Assembly: GCA_019915015.1 (NCBI GenBank)
Contig: JAHBBC010000008.1
Span: 1,426,001 to 1,490,000, forward strand
Direction: 5' to 3'
DNA: 64,000 nt
From: Auriscalpium vulgare
Lineage: Eukaryota > Basidiomycota > Agaricomycetes > Russulales > Auriscalpiaceae
Below are positions 9,866 through 18,020 of the stretch, piece by piece. Position numbers and translations under genes: made by a program. The notes beneath the pieces were generated by a model that was not told where the DNA came from, ran no database searches, and saw only the letters and a program-made list of their open reading frames with translations. Positions within the stretch are counted from its first letter, which is position 1. Each line of letters starts with the position of its first letter.

Positions 9866-10152
9866 TGTACCCCTTCTGTAAATGGTCTCTCCGGCCGCCA
9901 TGAATCGCACAGAACTGTGGCCCCTGATGTCTCATAGCAATGATCGTCGCGTTTCGCTGCGTGGGCGACTCATAGCGTCGCGCGGTCTCCGACCGTGTTC
10001 TGATGGATCGCGGATTCGGTTGCGCGTGGTCGGCTCTGACTTTGTCTTGTCCCGCTCCCTTCTGGCTACTTGCTCCTCGTGCACCCTGCGCAGGCTGGTC
10101 ACCCGTCGCCGAGAAAATCCCTATCTTTCTCCTCGTCGCTCGTGACTGGCCA
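9866..10152. other. 3' side of cargo gene A
   Basis: No gene seen between the gene A stop and module 2. A further 95 bp separate module 2 from the gene B start. Confidence 0.5.
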
Positions 10153-10192
10153 TCCTCCCCCCAACTGAAATCTGCGCCTGTCCTCAGACGCA
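10153..10192. promoter_or_regulatory. polypurine tract and hairpin module 2 (between cargo genes A and B)
   Basis: TCCTCCCCCCAACTGA again, then a stem TGCGCCTG-TCCT-CAGACGCA (one mismatch, 10173-10192). Same order, spacing and CTG-N4-CAG apex as module 1. Confidence 0.7.
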
Positions 10193-10287
10193 AATTCTCC
10201 GGCCAAACCCCGGCATATCGGGTCGCGGCGGGTTTCCGACGGCCTACATAACGAGTGCGGTCGGTGCGTGCGACCCAGCCTCCGACC

Positions 10288-11469
10288 ATGTCGTCCAGTT
10301 TCACCCTTGAGGCGCGTGCTTTCGCCCTTGTCGGGCTACTCCTCACTCCGCCCGCGATTGACCTGGAGACCGCTCCCGTCGAGACCCTGGTTCTGGCTCG
10401 GGAGGAGTGGGGTCGCAAGGTTGCTACGCTCTACGTAAGTCCTCGCGCTGTCGTTGCGATCCCCGCTCACGTCCGTGTCGCGCTTATCCAGAATGAAGTG
10501 TATAACACTGCGAAGCCATCCGTCCTTCGTCTTGTCCAGGCAATTGTCAGCCCCGTCTTCGAGACGCTGTTCACTGTGTCCCCCGAGTCGCGCGCCGCGT
10601 TTGCTGAATGGGGTGGTAACCTCATCAGCGACCTCGCGCCTCCGACGTCCGCTCCTCTCGACCCGACATTTTCGGTTCGCCCGATCGCTGGATTCACCTT
10701 CCCGAACAATCGCGACCACTCTCGCCAGCTCTCGCGCCTCTGCGAGGGCGCCCTGTGGGCCGCATTTGAGTCGGGCCGCACGTCCGTTCCCCAGTACCGT
10801 CGCAGCCTTGGTGAGCTCTGCTTGGCCGCTCATCCCACCGGTCGCGGAGCGGGCATCGACGCGACAGTCCACGCGGAGTTCATTGCCGGCATGAATGCTT
10901 GCGCTTCGGCTCTTCAGCGCCTGAACGGCGGGGAAGAGGCCCTCCTGTCCGAGGTCCATCGCCTCTCCTACTCGACCACCGGCATATCCCTCCCCGACCT
11001 CCTGCGTACCCTCGCGCACCCTCTGTCCGATACGCTCATTACCCACACCACCGAGACCGTGGCGACCTTGGCGTCGATCTACGGCACCATCGCGCAACTT
11101 GCGCGACCCGACGACCGCCGCGCGCGTGGTCGCTGGGGTCCGTATGCCGACGCCTTTGACTCTGCGGATGGGTTCTTGGAGGCCGCCGCTGCCGCGTATC
11201 TGCGCGACGCCTTGCAGTGGTCCACCACTATCGACAGTCTTCATGCGCGCACCGCCATTGAGAGCGCTATCCTCGCGTCGAACCTCCCCACCGAGTTATT
11301 GGCCGACGTCCACAGCGACCCGACGATGTTCTTGGACGAGGTCGTGACGTTCCGCGCAGTCCCGATGGGTTGGCAAAACGCGCACCGTGGTCGTCGAGGC
11401 GGGGGTGCGACTCGGGGGCGCCTCACTCAGCAGGGGCGTATCCCGCGTGACGATCCTACCACGCTGTAG
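10288..11469 (+). CDS. cargo gene B: paralogue of gene A, antisense in the LTR element
   Basis: Two exons, 10288-10434 and 10492-11469, with a 57-nt intron (GTAAGT donor, GCTCAC branch region, TCCAG acceptor). Since 57 is a multiple of three the unspliced frame is also open, but the splice sites are strong. Exon 1 is again exactly 49 codons, phase 0, as in gene A. 374 residues. It aligns with A before the intron (REEWGRKVA versus RERWAQEVL) and after it (IVSPVFETLF versus ILMPILENAI; WGGNLI versus WAGRFL). The C-terminus is Arg/Gly-rich, unlike A's acidic tail. No known domain. Confidence 0.7.
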   Translation: MSSSFTLEARAFALVGLLLTPPAIDLETAPVETLVLAREEWGRKVATLYVSPRAVVAIPAHVRVALIQNEVYNTAKPSVLRLVQAIVSPVFETLFTVSPESRAAFAEWGGNLISDLAPPTSAPLDPTFSVRPIAGFTFPNNRDHSRQLSRLCEGALWAAFESGRTSVPQYRRSLGELCLAAHPTGRGAGIDATVHAEFIAGMNACASALQRLNGGEEALLSEVHRLSYSTTGISLPDLLRTLAHPLSDTLITHTTETVATLASIYGTIAQLARPDDRRARGRWGPYADAFDSADGFLEAAAAAYLRDALQWSTTIDSLHARTAIESAILASNLPTELLADVHSDPTMFLDEVVTFRAVPMGWQNAHRGRRGGGATRGRLTQQGRIPRDDPTTL

Positions 11470-11951
11470 CGTCGTCGCGCTGTCGGAGCGTCGGGAGATA
11501 AAGGGAAAGAAAGAGCCCGCGTTAGTGTAGTGCCTTGTGCCCGCATGTACGTCGTTGAATGCCTCCCAATACGAGTATTGAACTTGCGACGCGTTACCCG
11601 CTTGTGCGACGCCAGTGTACCGTGGTCGCGCCCCGTGGGAGGGGCGGGCGCCAACGACTTGTGCCATTTCGCTCGTGCCAGCGACACGTGCCCGCCACGC
11701 GGCGTCGGAGCCGCGCGTGGCGTCCCGCACCGGTCCGGGGAACGTCGCGGGATCAAATCAACGATCGCTGATCAGATCGCGGATCGTCCCGGCATCGTGG
11801 GCACTCGGAGGCAAAACCAGCGCTTTGGCCGGGCCACGCGGCCGGTCGCTCCCACGCACGCGCCTTTGTTCGTGCGCCAGTGGCGAAGTCGCCGTCGCTC
11901 GTCTTCCTTCTCCCCCATCTCCCCCCCGCTACTCACTCGCTTCCCCCCGCT
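11470..11951. other. spacer between cargo genes B and C
   Basis: Nothing recognised. A pyrimidine-rich run (CTCCCCCATCTCCCCCCC, near 11918-11937) lies just before the gene C ATG but lacks the ACTGA and hairpin of the three modules. Confidence 0.5.
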
Positions 11952-14024
11952 ATGGACGCCGCCACCGCCGCCGACTCTGCCGCCACTCGCGCGATGCTGG
12001 GACCCCAGCTCGCGATGCTGTCCGCGCTCGCCCTCAACGCCACCGACGAGACTCAACGCGCTCTGCTCCGCCCACAGGCGAACCAGCTACTGGTGCGCCC
12101 CCCGTTCTCGTCTTCTGCAACCGCCGCTCACCGCTACCGTTTTGTTCCCCCCCCCGCAGCGTACCTACTACGACGCCCATGCGCGCGGAGTGGCGTTCAC
12201 CGCCAACGAACGCCAGCGCTACGATGCGCTCGAAGACGCCATGCGCCCGCCGCCCATGGCTCGCGACGAGGAGGACGAGGAGGACGAGGAGCACCAGGAG
12301 CACGGCCCGACGACTGGGGTCGCCGCGGCCGCGCCTGTCCCGACGCCGGTTCTGGCTGCCCCCGGCGAGGGCGAAGGCGAGTCGGAGGTCGACCGCGCCC
12401 CACCCGCTCGGCCCCGCCCCAAGGTGCGTACGCAGCCCATCGCCGCTGTCGCCGCCGCTGACACTCGACCTCCCGATCGCCCCTAGGCTCGTCGCGTGCC
12501 CGCCAACCGTGCCGAGGTGGTGGTGCCGCGCGTCGCCCCGCCTCCTGCCCCTCTTTCCGCACGCGGCGAGCGCCGGGCGGCGCGAGCTGCGACCACGACC
12601 GCTCCTGCCTTGTCCAAATCGTCCGGAAAACGTCGCGCTTCGCGGTCCCCTGCGCCTGTCGCCTCCCCGCGTGCCCGCTCTTCGCGCGGTCGCCCCGCCA
12701 AAAGGGGCCGTCCGGCCTCCGTCTCCGTCGCCCCATCGTCGCCCCGCCGCCACTCACCGTCGTCGTCGCCTGAGATCGGCCTCGACGACTCCTTGTCTGA
12801 GGCGGTCGATGAAGACGGCGACGCTCTCTTCCACAAGTCGGTCGGTCGCCCCACCAACACGGAGCGCTACGCTGGCGAGCGCCTCAAGGTGAGTCGCGTC
12901 GCCCTGCCGCCGCGTCCCCTCTTACTCACGGCGCCCTTATTGTAGACCGCCACCCGCTGCTCTCGCTGCGAGCACAACTTCAAGCAGGGGCCCAAGCGAT
13001 GCGAATTCAAGCCGCATCTGCCCTCGAAGTGCATTCGTTGCCGTGCGCAGCGGAAGTCTTGCACTGGCGCCGTGCTCGCTGACGGCACGCGACCGCCCGC
13101 GCCTTCCCCCCGTACCCACCGGGGCCGCACTGGACGCCCTCGCGCTGCGTCTCGCGCCCCGCGTTCACGAGCGGCCTCCCGCAGCGCCCCGTCGTCGTTC
13201 CTCACCAAGCTGCTGGACGACTTGTTGGCGTCTGCCGACTCCATGGGTAATTTCCACTCCCGCGTGTCCGAGCTGCTACTGACGTCCCTCGTCATTTCGC
13301 AGATCCACCGCGCCGCGCCCGCGAACTTCTCGCGGAGGTCCTGTCGTCTGTCGACGCCGAGCCCCACCGTTTCGAGGAGCTCGAGGCCGCCGACCGCTTC
13401 CCGGAGGAGGCCGCCTCCATCGACCTTGTCCAGGCGGAAATGGCAGCGAGCCGGACGACCCTTCTCGTGTGGCCCCACCGCCACGACCGTCTCCTTATCC
13501 GCTGGGCGCAGCTCACGCACCGGTTCGGAGCGCGGGAGACGTCCGATGTCCCTGGCTCCGATGCCGCCTCGTCTCCCTCCTTGCCTGGCTCCCCGGTCGC
13601 TGGTCCGAGCGGTCTCCACGTCCCCGACTCCCCTGCGATCGCGACCATCCCGCCTAGTTCCGTCGCGGCTTCGACACCGGGCGACCCCGCCGACTCCGAC
13701 GAAGAGGAAGACGAGCTCGCTGCTCCCGTCAAGCCGCCGGCTTCCCATGAAGACGATGAGGACAACGGGGACGACGGTGCCTCCGGGGTTAGCGATCCCC
13801 CTCCCGTCGCGGGACCGTCGGGCGGTGTGACCGACGAGGGTGAGGAGGACGAGGCCGATGAAGAGGGCGGCCACGCGGCCGGCGAGGACGACGAGGATGA
13901 CGAGGACGGCGCCGAGGCGGCCGGCGTGGACGATGAGGACGACGAGGAAGAGGAGGACAGCGACGCGGCTCCGGCGGAGGGTGCTGCCTCTGTCGAGGTC
14001 GCCGATATGGACGTCGACGAGTAG
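11952..14024 (+). CDS. cargo gene C: protein with Zn2Cys6-like cluster and acidic tracts
   Basis: Five exons: 11952-12092, 12160-12423, 12487-12888, 12946-13246 and 13303-14024. The introns are 67, 63, 57 and 56 nt, with GT...AG ends and CTGAC or CTCAC branch points. 609 residues. In order: a short helical N-terminus; an acidic patch (DEEDEEDEE) near 80; a basic Ser/Pro/Arg region; and six Cys at 274, 277, 288, 298, 301 and 308 (C-x2-C-x10-C-x9-C-x2-C-x6-C) followed by basic residues. A long Asp/Glu-rich C-terminus comes last. The spacing resembles fungal Zn2Cys6 DNA-binding domains, though the first loop is longer than the usual six. A DNA- or chromatin-binding role is inference. Confidence 0.72.
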
Positions 14025-14258
14025 TGTAGGACCGTCCGACTCCTAGTATGTTTTTCTTGTTTCATGCTTGTATGATACGCTTCCGCTCGATGCGCTCTCC
14101 CTGTATACTCGTGCGTTATACTCCTGTACGTGCTCATAAAAATAGCAATTTAGTGTTCCCCCACCACAAAAGGAGAGAAAATAAGTTAAAACGCGTGGCC
14201 TCAGTGTACTGTCCGTGGTGTATCTCCTTAACGTGTTACCTAATTTAGTCACGTCGCG

Positions 14259-14292
14259 TCCTCCCCCCGACTGAAACTGCTGACCCCAGCAG
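14259..14292. promoter_or_regulatory. polypurine tract and hairpin module 3 (between cargo gene C and pol)
   Basis: TCCTCCCCCCGACTGA, then the hairpin CTGCTG-ACCC-CAGCAG (14277-14292), ending 15 nt from the pol stop. Third copy of the module. Confidence 0.7.
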
Positions 14293-14306
14293 ATGTACAG
14301 GGCCTG

Positions 14307-17300
14307 TCAGGCGACACTGCCGTCTTCCGCGCTGTTGCTCGCGGTGTCCGACGCGTCGCTGTCTATGCTGCGTGATTCCTGTGCTTGGGCGTCGGGGCCA
14401 GGCTGCCCGAGAAGCTCGTTTAGTCGTCGGGCGGGTATGTCGATGAACTCCGGTAGCGGAGGAAGCGTGATGTGTGGTCGCGCGAAGTATGGAATGACGC
14501 GAAACTCCGCAGTGGGCCTGTCAAAGACCGCCCCGTGCATATCGCACAGGACGTACGGTCCGCCACGTCGCCGCCCAATTACGATGAACGGACCGTCGTA
14601 GCGAGGCAGCATCTTGCGGTCGAGTGATTTCTCGAACTGCGTGAAACGTACCAGGACAAGGTCGCCTCGTTGGAAGCCGTAGTTCTTGATCGACGCTTCG
14701 TGGTCGCGCTCGAAAATCAGCGCATCCTGCCGCCGCTTGTCGAACACTTTCGAGTGGAGCGTACGGAGCTGGGTGCGGCGCTTCTGAAGTGCGACAGCCC
14801 GTCGCGCGATTAAATCCGTCGTCGACAGTATCGAGTCGGGCGGTGGTAGGAGATACGTCGCTTCTACGATATCGAGGGGCATCAATGCCTGCGTGCCGGT
14901 CGCCGCGAAGTAGGGGGAGCAGCCCATACGCCTGCGCGTTGTGATCCTGTCCGCCCAGAATACCGAGTGTGCGACCGTGGCCCACTTGCTCGCGTCACCG
15001 TCGGCGGCCTTGTACAGGGCCTGTCGGACGTCGAAATGCGATCGCTCTACGATTCCGTTGGATCGCGAGTTATAGCCTGAGATGCGGATGTGCTGCACTC
15101 CGTAATCTTCTTCGAGGTGCTTCATCGCTGCTAGGTACGGCGTCCCGTTATCCGTTACGATTTCCCGGAGCGCTCCCCAGCGACAGAGTACGTCCTCGAA
15201 TATCCATCGCGCGAGCGACTTGGCATTTTCCTGTCGCAGCATGCGCCACTCTGGGAAATGCGAGACCGAGCACCTTCCTTGTACGATGTATTTGAAACCT
15301 CGAGAAGCCGGCATGTGCATGGTATCAGCGTACATCTTGGCGAACAGCGGCGCCGGGGTCGCGACCGTTGGGGGAATGAGCACGTGCTTGACCTGTCGCA
15401 CTTGGCAAATATGGCATGATCGTACAAACCATGCGACGTCGCGATCCATGTACGGCCACCAGAAGCGTTCGAGGAGAAACATCTTGGTCGGGTACGCGCC
15501 GCGATGTCCGACATCGTCGTGACAGGCCTTCAGAGCCCCTATGCGGCGTTCCGGGGGTAGGACGAGTTGGTGGCGGCCCTGCGGCTCCTTGCGAAAGAGA
15601 CTCGTGCCGTCAAGGAAGAACTCGGTGCAGTACCGCAGGAACGTCGCGTACTCTTGGTCGGAAAAGCCATCCGGCCGCTGGAGCGTGTTGTGCCATTCCC
15701 GAACTCGCACAATTCGTTCGTCGGCTTGCTGCGCCTTGATGTCGCGGTCGACGGCGTCGTAAGACATCTCCGTCGGGGCGGCCTGGGTGACGAACGTCGC
15801 GATCGCGGCCCTTGGGTGGTCGCGTGGGTCCCCCGACCGTGGCCTTGTACTGCGCGGTACGTATGCGTTCACGAGGTGAATGAATCCATACATCGCGTCG
15901 ACCCAGTCCTCGAACCCGTCGTGCTCGTTTTCTGCCACGTCGCCCGGTTGGCGCCTTCGTCGTGACATTCCGTCAGGCCCATGAAACAGGCCGGGCACGT
16001 GAACGAGGACGAAATGGAACATTAGAATGGCGATGATCCACCTATTCATGCTGGCCGAGGGTTCAATATCAGGGTTGTCGAGCATGCCCTTAATGTAGCG
16101 TGCGTCGACTTCCACGACCATGTTCCGCACTCCGATGAGATATATCTTCAGCGCGCGGAGCGCCCGAAACAGGCCGTATAATTCTAACTTTGGTTGCGAA
16201 AAACGCGCCTCGCGATCGTTCAACGCGATGGACCCAAACCGTGCGTACCGACGCTTCTTGCGACTCTTCGGATCGTCGGCGTCAGCCTGGCACAGCAAGA
16301 ACCCGACCGCAATAGGAGACGTATCGACCGCGAGGATAACCGGTTCGCCCGACTGATAGTCGATCGGTTTCAGGGCTGGCGACTCCAGCAACGCGCTTTT
16401 GAGATCTTCCATAGCTGCTAATTGTTCCGCTCCGAATTCGAATGGCACATCTTTCCTCGTAAGGTGCGTGAGCGCATGCGCGCGATGTGCGAAATGGTGG
16501 ATGAAGATCCTCAGCACCCCGACCGTCCCGAGGAACGCCCGCACATCGGACAGGTCTTGACATGGCCCCCAATTCACAATCTTAGCCACCCGTTGTTCGT
16601 CGGGGATCCGCCCGTCCCTCGTGCAGCGGTGTCCGACCACGACAATTTCGGGCGCGCACAAAATAGTCTTCCAACCCGAAAACGTCCCGCCCGAATAACC
16701 CATGCGCTGTACGACGCGGTTGAGATTCTGGAAGTGTTCCCAGACAAATCGGCGGATGCCCTCGTTGTCAGCGATTGTCTCGTACTTCCCCTGGTCGTCC
16801 TTGTATTCGCTCGCGGGGCCCTTGACCGGTACGTCATCAATAAACGGTATCGTGACGTGGGGAATTTCCGGCCTCAGGATATGTGTGACGTCGTCGTGGA
16901 AGATAGGCACTGAATTCGTCCAGCCCATCGGTAGTGTTACCAACCGCAGCGCGCCGTAAGGGGTCTGGAACGTAGTGAGGTCGCGCGACGCTGGGTCCAA
17001 CGCTCGCTCGTCGTATCCGACGTACAGATCCAGCATCGCGCCGCAAGCCCGACCCGCGAATTGCTCGGCCAGTTGGTCGGTAAACGGGGGCACCCCGGAA
17101 TGAGCTATCGTGACGGCGTTTAACGGCTCCAGGCTGTGCACTATGCGCAGGCTCGTTCCATCCTTTTTGACCACGCAGAACCACCGCGACCTATACGACG
17201 AATTGGATGGTTCGTAGACGTTCGCGGCCAACTTCCGACTGATTTGTTCCATGACTTGGTCGTAGATTCCCGGCGGGATCGGTATGTTGCGTTGTACCCA

Positions 17301-18020
17301 TGGCGTGTGCGGTACGACGGGTATCGTGACCGGCGGAAAGAAATCTTCGCGGAAGTGGCCTCGCTCGCTGTCGTCCCACGCGAACGCACCGTTGTGCTCG
17401 CACATAAAATGGTGCATCAGCTTGCGTTCCTCCTTCCACAAGAAGTCCCCCTCGTGAACTACGTCGAATTGGTCGCGGCGCTCCTCGGTGTAACGCCCCG
17501 TCGGCCGGAAGTCAGGGGGCTTCGTCGGTAACTTGGGTAGTGTCGCTAGCGGGTCGCCTCGTATGTCGCGTATGATTCTGAACTGCCCAGGCAAGTCGGC
17601 TAGTACTGGCTTCACTTTTAGGTGGGCTGGCTTATACTTTTTCTTGGTCGCTGCGAAAACTGCGCGTGCCCGCGCGCTGCTTGGCAGCGACTTACAGTCG
17701 CGAAATTCCTGTTCGCCTGCGAACGATGGCACCCCGGCTGGGGCGAGAAAGAAAACGGGCGCCGATGGAACGTCTAAAGTCGCGTCGGTCGGCCGATCAA
17801 ATATTGGAGGGGTAGATTCTGGGAGATCGCAAAATGATAAATAGGTTGCTCGTAACTCTTCCGGCGAACTAGAGGAGTCGAAGGGGACCACGGCTTCCAC
17901 GGAAATAGGATCGGCGGCGTCGCCCGTGAACTCGAGGACGAGCGCCACTTCCGCCTGGTCGTCCAACGACGCCTCTAGAGCCGAAAATCCCTGCGCTCGC
18001 CGGCGCTCTGAACGATGCAA
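14307..18020 (-). CDS. Pol polyprotein: RT, RNase H, integrase
   Basis: About 1,237 residues. RT spans about 240-460 and has FIDD at 393-396 instead of YxDD. RNase H spans about 560-690 (AVDTSPIAVGF, KLELYGL, ARYIKG). Integrase has an H834-H839...C869-C872 zinc site and catalytic D899, D957 and E992, with 34 residues between the last two. A GPY/F-like module (GPFIV...GGPYVL) follows; no chromodomain was seen. The first codon of the open frame is TTG, not ATG, so it is probably made as a Gag-Pol fusion by -1 frameshift. The stop lies 15 nt before a hairpin and a polypurine tract. Confidence 0.92.
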   Translation of the reverse strand: MHRSERRRAQGFSALEASLDDQAEVALVLEFTGDAADPISVEAVVPFDSSSSPEELRATYLSFCDLPESTPPIFDRPTDATLDVPSAPVFFLAPAGVPSFAGEQEFRDCKSLPSSARARAVFAATKKKYKPAHLKVKPVLADLPGQFRIIRDIRGDPLATLPKLPTKPPDFRPTGRYTEERRDQFDVVHEGDFLWKEERKLMHHFMCEHNGAFAWDDSERGHFREDFFPPVTIPVVPHTPWVQRNIPIPPGIYDQVMEQISRKLAANVYEPSNSSYRSRWFCVVKKDGTSLRIVHSLEPLNAVTIAHSGVPPFTDQLAEQFAGRACGAMLDLYVGYDERALDPASRDLTTFQTPYGALRLVTLPMGWTNSVPIFHDDVTHILRPEIPHVTIPFIDDVPVKGPASEYKDDQGKYETIADNEGIRRFVWEHFQNLNRVVQRMGYSGGTFSGWKTILCAPEIVVVGHRCTRDGRIPDEQRVAKIVNWGPCQDLSDVRAFLGTVGVLRIFIHHFAHRAHALTHLTRKDVPFEFGAEQLAAMEDLKSALLESPALKPIDYQSGEPVILAVDTSPIAVGFLLCQADADDPKSRKKRRYARFGSIALNDREARFSQPKLELYGLFRALRALKIYLIGVRNMVVEVDARYIKGMLDNPDIEPSASMNRWIIAILMFHFVLVHVPGLFHGPDGMSRRRRQPGDVAENEHDGFEDWVDAMYGFIHLVNAYVPRSTRPRSGDPRDHPRAAIATFVTQAAPTEMSYDAVDRDIKAQQADERIVRVREWHNTLQRPDGFSDQEYATFLRYCTEFFLDGTSLFRKEPQGRHQLVLPPERRIGALKACHDDVGHRGAYPTKMFLLERFWWPYMDRDVAWFVRSCHICQVRQVKHVLIPPTVATPAPLFAKMYADTMHMPASRGFKYIVQGRCSVSHFPEWRMLRQENAKSLARWIFEDVLCRWGALREIVTDNGTPYLAAMKHLEEDYGVQHIRISGYNSRSNGIVERSHFDVRQALYKAADGDASKWATVAHSVFWADRITTRRRMGCSPYFAATGTQALMPLDIVEATYLLPPPDSILSTTDLIARRAVALQKRRTQLRTLHSKVFDKRRQDALIFERDHEASIKNYGFQRGDLVLVRFTQFEKSLDRKMLPRYDGPFIVIGRRRGGPYVLCDMHGAVFDRPTAEFRVIPYFARPHITLPPLPEFIDIPARRLNELLGQPGPDAQAQESRSIDSDASDTASNSAEDGSVA

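Noticed and set aside
11918..11937. Fourth polypurine-hairpin module before gene C
   Set aside because: Pyrimidine-rich but lacks the ACTGA block and the hairpin.
12034..12753. Minus-strand frames opposite cargo gene C
   Set aside because: Arg/Gly-rich shadows of the spliced plus-strand exons; they cross its introns without regard to the conserved parts.
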